From: Cytophagales bacterium
GTDB lineage: Bacteria > Bacteroidota > Bacteroidia > Cytophagales > Cyclobacteriaceae
Reading direction: 5' to 3'
Assembly: GCA_003537495.1 (NCBI GenBank)
Contig: DPSB01000061.1
Coordinates: 1 to 8,312, forward strand
Length of the DNA stretch: 8,312 nt
The notes under the pieces were generated by a model. It made no database searches, was not told the DNA's origin, and saw only the letters and a program-made list of their open reading frames with translations. Below are positions 1 through 7,145 of this stretch, in pieces. A program made the translations under genes and the position numbers. Position 1 is the stretch's first letter. Every line of letters starts with the position of its first letter.

Positions 1-618
<618 letters not shown>

Positions 619-623
619 TTTAG

Positions 624-683
624 AATTCAAGATTTAAAATTTCCTCATTCTGATTTTAAATCTTGAATCTTTAATCTTGAATT
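624..683 (+). repeat. AT-rich inverted/tandem repeat between atpD and atpC
   Basis: Positions 625-640 and 653-668 are perfect 16-base inverted copies with a 12-base loop. A second partial copy of the right arm, offset by 14 bases, lies at 673-683 and is complementary to 624-634. The left arm could therefore pair with either right arm. The two right-arm units (655-668 and 669-682) agree at 12 of 14 bases. The repeat fills most of the intergenic space and ends just before the atpC start. It could be an RNA hairpin affecting processing or translation, or a dispersed intergenic repeat. There is no U-tract, so an intrinsic terminator is unlikely. Confidence 0.75.
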
Positions 684-692
684 GGAAATAAG

Positions 693-935
693 ATGCACTT
701 AGAAATAATTACCCCGGAGAAGAAAATATTTGAAGGCGAGGTTTCAGCTGCCACCTTTCCGGGAGCCGATGGTACTTTTCAGATTTTGAATGACCACGCA
801 CCCTTAGTTAGCTTATTAAAGGATGGTGTTGTAGAATACAAATCGAAAGAACTGGCAGAACAAATTCATATTACTGGCGGAGTAGTAGAAGTATTGAAGA
901 ACAAAGTAATTCTGCTTGCCGATGGAATCCAGTAA
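693..935 (+). CDS. atpC: F0F1 ATP synthase subunit epsilon (short form)
   Basis: This 80-residue protein begins at ATG 693 and ends with TAA at 933-935. It starts with the typical epsilon N-terminal beta-sandwich pattern (MHLEIITPEKKIFEGEV), followed by FPGADGTFQILNDHAPLVS and GGVVEVLKNKVILLAD, all conserved in the family. Epsilon belongs to the central rotor stalk and couples F1 to the membrane ring. Proteobacterial epsilon is about 139 aa with a C-terminal pair of inhibitory helices. That domain is entirely absent here, as is usual for short Bacteroidota epsilons, so ATP hydrolysis is probably not controlled by an epsilon C-terminal arm. No Shine-Dalgarno precedes the ATG, consistent with other genes in this part. 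It lies directly downstream of atpD and ends at a strong hairpin terminator. Confidence 0.95.
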   Translation: MHLEIITPEKKIFEGEVSAATFPGADGTFQILNDHAPLVSLLKDGVVEYKSKELAEQIHITGGVVEVLKNKVILLADGIQ

Positions 936-955
936 GATGTGAAAGCTTACTCATA

Positions 956-984
956 AAAAAACCCGGTTGCTGACCGGGTTTTTT
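956..984. terminator. Bidirectional intrinsic terminator (atpC / outer-membrane protein)
   Basis: The GC core ACCCGGT (961-967) pairs with ACCGGGT (973-979) around a 5-base loop. It is flanked by A-runs on the left and T-runs on the right that extend the stem to 956-967 / 973-984. Each strand therefore has a U-tract after the stem, so the hairpin can end both the rightward atp operon and the leftward gene whose stop is at 1004. Confidence 0.9.
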
Positions 985-1003
985 GTTTTCTTTCCTTATT
1001 CAA

Positions 1004-1597
1004 TTATTTCTTTCCGCCACCAAAGAAGAAACCAGCCTTAATAGCTAAATAACTATTTTGCGATTCAATTTCCACATTGTTAACAGTAGAGGTTGACTTA
1101 GGAATCAAGTTGTATTCCAATTGTAGGGTAAAGTGACCAGCATCAAACCCTACCCGGGGATAAAAACCAAACTTGGATGCAGCTTCAATTGCCTCCACAG
1201 TTCCACCATTGTTACCTGCATCTTCTACACTAATTGCAGCCAAGCTGTACAATCCAAAGCCAAGGCCGGCAAACGGTCTGAACGTATTGTTTGAAAAATA
1301 GTACTGACCATTTACAGTGTACGAACCAATAGCCGATATATCCAAATCAGCAGTTGAAGAGTTATAATTAGTAATTCCTCTTACAATCAAAGCCGACTCC
1401 AATCGCAACCCAACAGCAAGTTGATCACTTACGCGGTAAGCTGGCTCAAGATAAAAAAGAACACCACCAGAAGCTCCATCGCCAAAGGCCGATGCATAGC
1501 CTAATCCAATTCCGCCTTTAAATTTTTTGAACTCTTGAGCATGCGTGGTAAAAGCAATCGCTCCCAGCAGAACAACAAACAATAAACTCTTCTTCAT
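1004..1597 (-). CDS. Small outer-membrane beta-barrel protein
   Basis: A 197-residue protein reading leftwards from ATG at 1597 to TAA at 1004-1006. Residues 1-20 form a Sec signal peptide: a Lys-Lys start, a hydrophobic core (LLFVVLLGAIAF), and likely cleavage after THA before Gln21. The mature part alternates polar and hydrophobic residues and is rich in Gly and aromatics (GGIGLGYASAFGDG, YYFSNNTFRPFAGLGFGLYS, GFYPRVGFDAGHFTLQLEYN). This is typical of 8-stranded barrels of the OmpW/OprF-like superfamily in Bacteroidota. The chain ends in FFFGGGKK, so the usual final aromatic residue is followed by a short polar tail. A promoter-like motif lies 23 bases upstream and a bidirectional terminator follows the stop, so it is probably monocistronic. 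The specific function (porin, adhesin or structural role) cannot be told from sequence. Confidence 0.8.
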   Translation of the reverse strand: MKKSLLFVVLLGAIAFTTHAQEFKKFKGGIGLGYASAFGDGASGGVLFYLEPAYRVSDQLAVGLRLESALIVRGITNYNSSTADLDISAIGSYTVNGQYYFSNNTFRPFAGLGFGLYSLAAISVEDAGNNGGTVEAIEAASKFGFYPRVGFDAGHFTLQLEYNLIPKSTSTVNNVEIESQNSYLAIKAGFFFGGGKK

Positions 1598-1619
1598 ATT
1601 TAATGGGTTTTATTTATAT

Positions 1620-1650
1620 CTAAATTAAGAAGTTCCAGGTAAGCATCAAA
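1620..1650 (-). promoter_or_regulatory. Candidate Bacteroidota-type promoter for the 1004-1597 gene
   Basis: On the minus strand TTTG (1650-1647) is separated by 19 bases from TAATTTAG (1627-1620). This matches the Bacteroidota consensus TTTG-N19-21-TAnnTTTG at 11 of 12 fixed or near-fixed spacing and box features, with one box mismatch. It would give a leader of roughly 15 bases before the ATG at 1597. Found by eye; no start site is known. Confidence 0.5.
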
Positions 1651-1673
1651 CTCAAATGGAGTTGAATTTATTT

Positions 1674-1740
1674 CTACCTATGAACAAATACGGTACATAG
1701 TCGTACAAAAAATCGTTTCTCAATATCCCCAAAAAAACGG
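1674..1740 (-). pseudogene. Remnant of a DUF6787-like gene C-terminus
   Basis: On the minus strand, positions 1740-1697 match the 3' coding part of the intact DUF6787-like gene (2321-2278) at 37 of 44 bases with no gap. In the same reading frame the remnant encodes RFFGDIEKRFFVRL, against RFFWDFEKRFFTRL in the intact gene, then runs out of homology and stops at TAG (1676-1674). Three of the seven differences are silent third-position changes, which suggests the stretch once was coding. It begins immediately after the stop codon of the lipoprotein gene at 1741. No start codon or membrane helices are present. This is either the decayed end of a tandem second copy or a duplication scar made when the lipoprotein gene arrived. 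Confidence 0.65.
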
Positions 1741-2247
1741 TTACTGCCGCACTAACCATTTTACAAAGAATACCACACCAATAATAAGTGCAATGCCGCC
1801 AACAACCCACAATACACTATTACCTGCAAAAATTGCCATAGCTACTAAACCCGCAGCCCCGAAAATGGCAGCAAGCTTAAGATCATGATCCATCGCTTTG
1901 GTTGCATGCGCTGCTTCCACGCCCATTTTACTATTCATCTTTTTTGCGTTAGCGGCTGATTTGATCTCTGCACGTAAATACTGGCGCAGGTCTTTACGTT
2001 CAGCTTTTGTCATTTGCATATAGGTTTTGCGTACGGGTTCAGCAACGGGCTCAATCGTGGTAGCAAATATTACAGGGGTTTCTGCGTTGCTTGCTACTAA
2101 CTCCTGTGGATTAACCGGTGTCGGTGTTTCTGTTTGTGTAGCATAATAAAGCACGGTTGAATTTACATTGTTGAAACTTGCTGTGTACTTAGGGCCTGAA
2201 CAGGCAACCATAGCAAATGCAAACAATGAATAAATAAGTTTCTTCAT
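1741..2247 (-). CDS. Lipoprotein with two C-terminal transmembrane helices, unknown function
   Basis: The 168-residue product starts at ATG 2247 and ends with TAA at 1743-1741. I chose this start because it begins a clear SPII signal, MKKLIYSLFAFAMVAC, with lipobox MVAC and lipidated Cys16. The frame is open further upstream to an ATG at 2394, but that would overlap the neighbouring gene by 137 bases and bury the signal peptide. Residues 17-78 are a Thr/Pro/Ala-rich spacer. Residues 79-103 are a highly charged probable helix (KAERKDLRQYLRAEIK). Two hydrophobic segments follow at about 124-142 and 145-164, ending KWLVRQ. Lipid anchor plus two membrane helices suggests a protein held in the inner membrane with the spacer in the periplasm. 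I do not recognise a characterised family. It sits 10 bases after the DUF6787-like gene and is probably cotranscribed with it. Confidence 0.75.
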   Translation of the reverse strand: MKKLIYSLFAFAMVACSGPKYTASFNNVNSTVLYYATQTETPTPVNPQELVASNAETPVIFATTIEPVAEPVRKTYMQMTKAERKDLRQYLRAEIKSAANAKKMNSKMGVEAAHATKAMDHDLKLAAIFGAAGLVAMAIFAGNSVLWVVGGIALIIGVVFFVKWLVRQ

Positions 2248-2257
2248 AAAGCAGATT

Positions 2258-2560
2258 TTACTTTTTAAAGATTGATAATAGTCGTGTGAAAAATCGTTTT
2301 TCAAAATCCCAAAAAAAGCGGAACTGACCAAAGACAAATCCATAGAACAACAGGAAAAGGTTATAGACCGGAAAAATAAGAATCCAATAAGCAATGCTGG
2401 CAGTTAAAGGAACTTCACCTTCTGGAAACCAATACGCAAAAAGCGGGCGCTTAATCAATAGCACGGTAAATCCTGTGCAGGCAAAAACGATCAGAATAAT
2501 AATAACCTGAAATACACTTTTAACTTTCCAGCGATCTTGCAAGCGGCCTATCCAACTCAT
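2258..2560 (-). CDS. DUF6787-like small membrane protein
   Basis: A 100-residue protein from ATG 2560 to TAA at 2260-2258. It has an amphipathic start with the WKVKS motif after LQDR, a first hydrophobic segment at about residues 17-36, a second at about 54-77, and a basic aromatic tail (FGQFRFF at 78-84, ending FKK). The overall pattern, LQ-x-RWK-V start, two helices and FGQFRFF tail, resembles the uncharacterised Bacteroidota family annotated as DUF6787. I assign this from memory of the pattern, not from a search. Function is unknown. The gene precedes the lipoprotein gene by 10 bases, suggesting a two-gene unit. A 44-base piece of its 3' end recurs at 1697-1740. A possible TTTG with a weak -7 box overlaps the terminator T-run upstream, but it is too weak to call. 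Confidence 0.7.
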   Translation of the reverse strand: MSWIGRLQDRWKVKSVFQVIIILIVFACTGFTVLLIKRPLFAYWFPEGEVPLTASIAYWILIFPVYNLFLLFYGFVFGQFRFFWDFEKRFFTRLLSIFKK

Positions 2561-2617
2561 GGGCGGAAGTTCGGTCTAATTTTGAAAATGCCAAACTGAT
2601 TTGTGTTGAGGTGAATC

Positions 2618-2652
2618 AAAAAAAGAAAGACCGTTCCACAGAACAGTCTTTC
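2618..2652 (-). terminator. Intrinsic terminator after the 2676-3203 gene
   Basis: Read on the minus strand, GAAAGAC-x-GTTC (2652-2641) pairs with GAAC-x-GTCTTTC (2636-2625) around a 4-base loop, with one internal mismatch. Seven T residues follow (2624-2618). It lies 24 bases past the stop of the outer-membrane protein gene and separates that gene from the DUF6787-lipoprotein pair. Confidence 0.85.
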
Positions 2653-2675
2653 GATTAAAATCAATTTGTGTTTAC

Positions 2676-3203
2676 TCAGAATTTAAAGGCCAAACCTAAA
2701 CGGGCATTACCAGAGCCACCAGCACCTAACTCAAGGAATCCACCAATGTTTGGTTTAAAATAATAGCGTGCACCAAGATGAGCACCCAAAAAGAGTCCAT
2801 TGCCATAAGTGTCATTCAATGTCAGCCCGGAAGAATCATCTTTCCAACTAAAACTCCTATACCCTAAAGTAGCTCCGGCATATAGATCCAATTCTTCCAA
2901 GTTGTGTTTTATCAGATTATTGAAGTGATATGAACCTCTGAACCCTAAATAAAGTGCAGCAAAACCGTAGCGTGAAGACCCAAAATTATAACGGTGCGAT
3001 AAGTAATCAATACCTGCACCGATGCTGATGTCTTCGGTAATACCGTGTTCATAAGATGCACCAATCGGAATACCTCCGCTATAATACGAGTTAATACCAA
3101 TACCCAGATTGATAAGGTTATCACCTTTTGAGAATTGTGCTGATGCTTCGTGATATCCCAACGAAACTAAACCAACCGCTAACACTAGAACTAATTTCTT
3201 CAT
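2676..3203 (-). CDS. Outer-membrane beta-barrel protein
   Basis: A 175-residue protein from ATG 3203 to TGA at 2678-2676. Residues 1-22 are a Sec signal peptide (KKLVLVLAVGLVSLG core), probably cleaved in SA|QF. The mature chain is made of short amphipathic strands rich in Gly and Tyr/Phe (NLGIGINSYYSGG, YGFAALYLGFRGSYHF, DLYAGATLGYRSFSW, GLFLGAHLGARYYF). It ends in LGLAFKF, with the terminal Phe typical of BAM-assembled outer-membrane proteins. The size suits an 8-stranded barrel. It resembles the other barrel protein in this window only in general architecture. A possible TTTG-N17-TAAATTCG promoter (3238-3210, minus strand) would leave a nearly leaderless mRNA. The terminator downstream implies a single-gene transcript. 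Specific function is unknown. Confidence 0.8.
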   Translation of the reverse strand: MKKLVLVLAVGLVSLGYHEASAQFSKGDNLINLGIGINSYYSGGIPIGASYEHGITEDISIGAGIDYLSHRYNFGSSRYGFAALYLGFRGSYHFNNLIKHNLEELDLYAGATLGYRSFSWKDDSSGLTLNDTYGNGLFLGAHLGARYYFKPNIGGFLELGAGGSGNARLGLAFKF

Positions 3204-3306
3204 ATGTATCGAATTTAATTTGATGCAAAAAAAGCAAATCCATACCCATTAAGCCAACGGATTCCGATAAAATAACGCAAATAAAGTTGGGCGGATTTGC
3301 AACCTT

Positions 3307-3990
3307 TTACAAATCCCTAAAAGGATTCCACCAACTTACTTTGGGTAATAAGGCTTTTATTACTAAACCATTTTTCTGAACCGGATGAATAAACTCCAAT
3401 TGACGCGCATGCAACGCAATGCTGGCATCGGACAAAGGGTGTTCATAGCCATACTTTACATCGCCCACAATCGGGCACCCCATATTAGCCAACTGTACTC
3501 TAATCTGGTGTGGCCTACCGGTTACAGGATTAACTTCAAGTAAATGTAATTCACCTTTAGAAGCTATCAGCTTATAACTCAACTCCGATTTCAATCCATC
3601 TGCACGAGGCTTAGCGTAAGCTGTCGTTTTATTCTTCTGTTCATCTTTCACCAGCCAATGCACCAAAGTACCTGTAGTGTTGGTTGGTTTTTTTTGCACC
3701 AACGCCCAATACGTTTTTCGGGTTTGCTTATCACGAAACAGTTCGTTCATGCGGGCCAATGCTTTTGAGGTGCGGGCAAAAATTACTACACCACTTACGG
3801 GCCTGTCTAACCTGTGTACAACACCTAAAAAAACAGCTCCAGGTTTTTGGTATTTATGTTTAATATAATCTTTACCAAGTTCTACCAGTGGCACATCGCC
3901 CGTTGAATCGCCCTGCACCAGTGTACCGGCTGACTTATTGATAGCCAGCAAATGATTGTCTTCGTATAAAACTTGTAGCAGATTAGACAT
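3307..3990 (-). CDS. RluA-family RNA pseudouridine synthase
   Basis: A 227-residue cytoplasmic enzyme from ATG 3990 that converts uridine to pseudouridine in rRNA or tRNA. The catalytic motif HRLDRPVSG is at residues 59-67, with the nucleophilic Asp62; the usual Thr of HRLDxxTSG is Val here. The second core motif, GRPHQIRVQLA, is at about 158-168, and LHARQLEFIHP is near residue 193. The N-terminus goes directly into the catalytic fold (VLYEDNHLLAINKSAG), so there is no S4 RNA-binding domain. The length matches compact single-domain members such as RluA/TruC-type enzymes. The exact target uridine cannot be read from the sequence. It is divergent from the serine hydrolase gene, with only 50 bases between the two starts, so the two promoters must overlap or lie inside the neighbouring coding regions. 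Confidence 0.92.
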   Translation of the reverse strand: MSNLLQVLYEDNHLLAINKSAGTLVQGDSTGDVPLVELGKDYIKHKYQKPGAVFLGVVHRLDRPVSGVVIFARTSKALARMNELFRDKQTRKTYWALVQKKPTNTTGTLVHWLVKDEQKNKTTAYAKPRADGLKSELSYKLIASKGELHLLEVNPVTGRPHQIRVQLANMGCPIVGDVKYGYEHPLSDASIALHARQLEFIHPVQKNGLVIKALLPKVSWWNPFRDL

Positions 3991-4040
3991 AAAACCTTGT
4001 AATTTAGGTTCAGGATGTCTATCATCAAAGTATTACTGCT

Positions 4041-4922
4041 ATGCGTTACTTCTATTTCATTGCCGGTGTTTTAATCTTAACAAGCTGTGGCAAACTTAGC
4101 CGCGAAGAAACATCTCAACAGCTTGAAACTATTCTGAGCAAACCCAAAGGCACGTTTGCAGTAGCTTATAAAGATTTAACTACCGGTGAAGAAATTCTGA
4201 TTAATGAACATCTGCTTTTTCATGCGGCCAGCACCATGAAAACACCCGTAATGGCCGAAGTGTACCGACAGGTGGCAGAAGGTAAGTTTTCGTTGAAAGA
4301 TTCCATCCTGATAAAAAATGAATTTGTTAGCATTCTGGATGGCAGTACCTTTTCAATAACCCGCGAGTCGGATAGTGATACACTGATCTACGATCACATC
4401 GGTGAAAAGCGCACCGTGTATTCCTTAATGTACGATATGATTATTATCAGCAGCAACCTGGCTACTAATCTGATTGTAGAGTTGGTTGACGCTAAAAATG
4501 TAACCCAAACCATGCGTAACATGGGCGCAAATGATATTCAGGTGCTGCGTGGTGTGGAAGATACCAAAGCATACGAGGCAGGTATGAACAATCAGGTAAC
4601 TGCGTATGATTTAATGTTGTTGTTTGAGAAAATTGACAAAGAAGAAATTGTAAATGCCGAAGCGAGCATGGCTATGATGGATATTCTGCTCGATCAAAAG
4701 TTCAATGATATAATTCCCGCCAAGCTACCTGCTGATGTAAAAGTGGCGCATAAAACCGGTTCTATCACTGCGGTTCGGCACGATAGCGGAATTGTATTTC
4801 TTCCTGATGGAAAAAAATATGTGCTTGTATTACTATCGAAAGACTTAGAAGATGAACAGGGTGGTGTACAAGCCATGGCCGAGGTATCGGAAGTGTTGTA
4901 TCAGTACACTGTTCAGAAATAA
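4041..4922 (+). CDS. Class A beta-lactamase-like serine hydrolase, lipoprotein
   Basis: A 293-residue protein from ATG 4041 to TAA at 4920-4922. The signal peptide ends in lipobox LTSC with Cys16, so it should be membrane-anchored and face the periplasm. Active-site motifs appear in class A order: STMK at 64-67 (nucleophile Ser64, Lys67), SSN at 137-139 in place of SDN, Glu173 in RGVEDTKAYEAG in place of Glu166, and HKTGS with Lys238. The spacings from SSN to Glu (36) and from Glu to KTG (65) match class A (36 and 68). The spacing from Ser to SSN is 73 rather than 60, so about 13 residues are inserted near 103-122 (acidic, ESDSDTLIYDHIGE). Members of this branch can be penicillin-hydrolysing or other periplasmic serine hydrolases, so resistance should not be assumed. 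TAATTTAG at 4000-4007 could be a -7 box, but no -33 box is evident. Confidence 0.9.
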   Translation: MRYFYFIAGVLILTSCGKLSREETSQQLETILSKPKGTFAVAYKDLTTGEEILINEHLLFHAASTMKTPVMAEVYRQVAEGKFSLKDSILIKNEFVSILDGSTFSITRESDSDTLIYDHIGEKRTVYSLMYDMIIISSNLATNLIVELVDAKNVTQTMRNMGANDIQVLRGVEDTKAYEAGMNNQVTAYDLMLLFEKIDKEEIVNAEASMAMMDILLDQKFNDIIPAKLPADVKVAHKTGSITAVRHDSGIVFLPDGKKYVLVLLSKDLEDEQGGVQAMAEVSEVLYQYTVQK

Positions 4923-4966
4923 GTTAGAAAATTAGTAGCTTAGAAACGGAATTCAGATTCAAAACA

Positions 4967-5524
4967 ATGAAAACTGCCAGTGTAGATAGATCAAAAGATT
5001 GGACAGTGGATGATTATTTGCTGCTGGGTGAAATGAGCACGTTCTGTGAACTTATAAATGGAGAATTAATTATGAGTCCCAGCCCCACTCCTTACCATCA
5101 AATAGTTGTTGGGAATCTTTACGACATTCTCAAGGCTTATTCCAGGAAAAGAAACGATCTGGTTTTCTTTGCACCAATGGATTTATATATCGACCGTAAA
5201 AATGTTTTCCAACCGGATTTGATTTATGTGTCTGAGGCTAATAAAAAGATAATCACCGAAAGAGGTATTGAGGGCGTGCCTGATGTTGTAGTTGAGGTTA
5301 TTTCACCTTCCAATATTTTTTCAGATCGTAACCGGAAGAAAAAGACCTATCAGGATATTCTCGTGGGTGAGTATTGGATTGTTGATCCAGCTAACAAGAC
5401 GTTTGAAATCTACCATAAAGATCAGGCAGATAAGGACAGTCCTATTCTTTATCTGGCAGAAGAAGGAATCGTAAATTCCACAATTCTTTCAGGCCTTACT
5501 TTCGATCTGAAAGAAATCTTCTGA
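4967..5524 (+). CDS. Uma2-family (DUF820) restriction-endonuclease-fold protein
   Basis: A 185-residue protein from ATG 4967 to TGA at 5522-5524. It matches the Uma2/DUF820 pattern in order: WTVDDYLLL, ELINGELIMSPSPTPYHQ (residues 28-45), FQPDLIYVS (81-89), GVPDVVVEVISPSN (103-116), then KKKTYQDILVGEYWIVDP (124-141). These carry the residues of a PD-(D/E)xK-type active site: Asp84, Glu110, and a Lys among 124-126. The catalytic set thus looks intact, and the length is normal for the family. The biological role of Uma2 proteins is unsettled; many are multicopy in cyanobacteria and some Bacteroidota. There is no partner gene such as an antitoxin or methylase nearby. It follows the serine hydrolase by 44 bases on the same strand, and its stop directly touches the stop of prfC on the other strand. 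Confidence 0.9.
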   Translation: MKTASVDRSKDWTVDDYLLLGEMSTFCELINGELIMSPSPTPYHQIVVGNLYDILKAYSRKRNDLVFFAPMDLYIDRKNVFQPDLIYVSEANKKIITERGIEGVPDVVVEVISPSNIFSDRNRKKKTYQDILVGEYWIVDPANKTFEIYHKDQADKDSPILYLAEEGIVNSTILSGLTFDLKEIF

Positions 5525-7108
5525 TCAATCCTTAAACTCGCTCGTAAAGTGGAAATTAATCTCTGGAAAATTATCCTGCACCATTTGCAACCACGCACGC
5601 GATTCGGCCATAAACACCAGCTTATCATCTTTATCGCGCGCAATGTGGCGTTGCTTCGAATCAATAAACTCCTGCAGTTTTTTAGGGTCCTTACTACTGA
5701 TCCAACAGGCTTTATAAATAGCCTGCCCGGCAAACTCTGCTGAAGCACTGTATTCATTCTTTAACCGGAATTGAATTACCTCAAACTGAAGTGCACCCAC
5801 CACACCTACTACTTTACGTTTGCCTAATTCATACGTGAACAATTGCGCCACGCCTTCTTCCATCAACTGCAGCAACCCTTTTTCGAGTTGTTTAGTCTTC
5901 ATGGCATCTTTGTTAATTACCTCTTTAAAAATCTCAGGCGAAAAACTGGGAATACCCGTGTACATCAACTTCTCACCATCAGTACCCGTATCGCCAATTT
6001 TAAGATTACCGGTATCATATAAACCAACAATATCACCTGGCCAGGCTTCATCTACTGTTTCGCGATCTTGCGCCATAAAGGCGGTGGCATTTGAAAACCG
6101 GATGCCCTTCTCTTGCCTTACGTGATAGTAGTTAGTAGCCCGTTCAAACTTGCCAGAACATACCCGCAAGAAGGCAATGCGGTTACGATGCTTCGGATCC
6201 ATGTTGGCATGAATCTTAAATATGAACCCGGAGAACTTACTCTCTTCCGGTTTTATCTCGCGCACGGTTGTTTCGCGCGGAATGGGTGGTGGCGCAATAC
6301 GAATGAATGTATCCAGCAACTCTTTCACACCAAAGTTGTTTACCGCGCTTCCAAAAAATACGGGTGCTACATTGCCCGATAAATACTCGTCTACTTCAAA
6401 CTCAGGATACACACCTTCAATCAATTCTACATCGGCTCGCAATTGTTTCGCGTAATTCTCACCCACCAGTGCATCTAACTGCTCGCTATTAATGTCTGAT
6501 ATCTCAATACCTTCTTCTACTTTTACTTTACTGGCGGTAAAGAGTTGCAATGTTTTTTCATACAGATTATAAACACCCTTAAACGTTTTACCCATGCTAA
6601 TGGGCCAGCTTAATGGGCGAACTTTTATACCCAGTTTTTCTTCTACCTCATCCAACAATTCAAACGGATCGCGGCCTTCACGGTCAAGCTTATTAATAAA
6701 ACACAAAACCGGAGTGTTGCGCATGCGGCACACTTCCATCAGTTTTTCGGTTTGTGTTTCAACTCCTTTTACACAATCAATCACCATGATCACACTATCC
6801 ACCGCAGTGAGTGTACGATAAGTATCTTCGGCAAAATCCTGGTGACCGGGTGTATCGAGTAGGTTTATCTTAATGTCTTTGTAATTAAAACCCATTACTG
6901 AAGTAGCCACGGAAATACCGCGTTGCTTTTCAATCTCCATCCAGTCGCTGCGAGCATGGTCTTTTATCTTCGATGATTTTACTGCACCTGCTTTTTGAAT
7001 CGCCCCACCAAACAACAGCAACTTTTCAGTAAGGGTTGTTTTACCGGCATCGGGGTGGCTAATAATGCCGAATGTTCTGCGCTTAGCTATTTCTTGTTCG
7101 AGTGTCAT
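5525..7108 (-). CDS. prfC: Peptide chain release factor 3 (RF3)
   Basis: A 527-residue translational GTPase from ATG 7108 to TGA at 5527-5525, close to the 529 aa of E. coli RF3, so full length. RF3 uses GTP to remove RF1/RF2 from the ribosome after peptide release. The start [20 protein letters not shown] aligns with the known RF3 N-terminus. GTPase motifs are complete: G1 SHPDAGKTT (17-25), the switch I region RGISVATSV (63-71), G3 DTPGH (85-89), and G4 NKLD (139-142). RF3 features rather than EF-G features follow, for example [22 protein letters not shown] and [21 protein letters not shown]. No Shine-Dalgarno is seen. A perfect TAnnTTTG box lies just upstream, but the matching -33 region is missing at the sequence junction. 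The gene converges on the Uma2 gene with no intergenic base. Confidence 0.97.
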   Translation of the reverse strand: MTLEQEIAKRRTFGIISHPDAGKTTLTEKLLLFGGAIQKAGAVKSSKIKDHARSDWMEIEKQRGISVATSVMGFNYKDIKINLLDTPGHQDFAEDTYRTLTAVDSVIMVIDCVKGVETQTEKLMEVCRMRNTPVLCFINKLDREGRDPFELLDEVEEKLGIKVRPLSWPISMGKTFKGVYNLYEKTLQLFTASKVKVEEGIEISDINSEQLDALVGENYAKQLRADVELIEGVYPEFEVDEYLSGNVAPVFFGSAVNNFGVKELLDTFIRIAPPPIPRETTVREIKPEESKFSGFIFKIHANMDPKHRNRIAFLRVCSGKFERATNYYHVRQEKGIRFSNATAFMAQDRETVDEAWPGDIVGLYDTGNLKIGDTGTDGEKLMYTGIPSFSPEIFKEVINKDAMKTKQLEKGLLQLMEEGVAQLFTYELGKRKVVGVVGALQFEVIQFRLKNEYSASAEFAGQAIYKACWISSKDPKKLQEFIDSKQRHIARDKDDKLVFMAESRAWLQMVQDNFPEINFHFTSEFKD

Positions 7109-7118
7109 AATAAGGGCG

Positions 7119-7126
7119 CAAAAGTA
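7119..7126 (-). promoter_or_regulatory. Candidate -7 box of the prfC promoter, -33 box missing
   Basis: On the minus strand TACTTTTG (7126-7119) is a perfect match to the Bacteroidota -7 consensus TAnnTTTG. It sits 10 bases before the prfC start, so the transcript would have a very short leader. A TTTG/TTG at the expected 19-21 base spacing (about 7146-7151) is absent; that region already reads as helicase coding sequence of the other strand. Confidence 0.5.
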
Positions 7127-7145
7127 ATAAATTAAAAACGCAGAA
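7127..7145. other. Probable junction between two unrelated sequences
   Basis: To the left is the intact start and -7 box of prfC. To the right, from codon 7136, is the middle of a helicase gene. An in-frame TAA at 7133-7135 immediately precedes the helicase reading frame, and the helicase has lost all its N-terminal motifs. The exact breakpoint cannot be fixed, but must lie between the -7 box and the first convincing helicase residues. It may be an assembly chimera or a real recombination point. Confidence 0.65.

Noticed and set aside
2248..2394. Upstream in-frame extension of the lipoprotein gene to an ATG at 2394
   Set aside because: It would overlap the DUF6787-like gene by 137 bases and hide a textbook lipoprotein signal peptide in the middle of the protein; the ATG at 2247 is far better.
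3234..3300. Inverted GCAAATCC (3234-3241) / GGATTTGC (3293-3300) between the pseudouridine synthase and the barrel gene
   Set aside because: The 51-base loop makes a stable hairpin unlikely and there is no T-tract; it could be an operator but nothing else supports it.
4000..4007. TAATTTAG as promoter of the serine hydrolase gene
   Set aside because: The -7-like box is good but there is no TTTG or TTG at the needed distance, so it was left out as a feature.
4967..5524. Uma2 nuclease as part of a defence or toxin-antitoxin system
   Set aside because: No antitoxin, methylase, helicase partner or mobile-element gene lies beside it; its neighbours are ordinary housekeeping genes.
5549..6821. Several plus-strand open frames inside prfC
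   Set aside because: They lie antisense to a complete, highly conserved RF3 gene and encode no recognisable domain.
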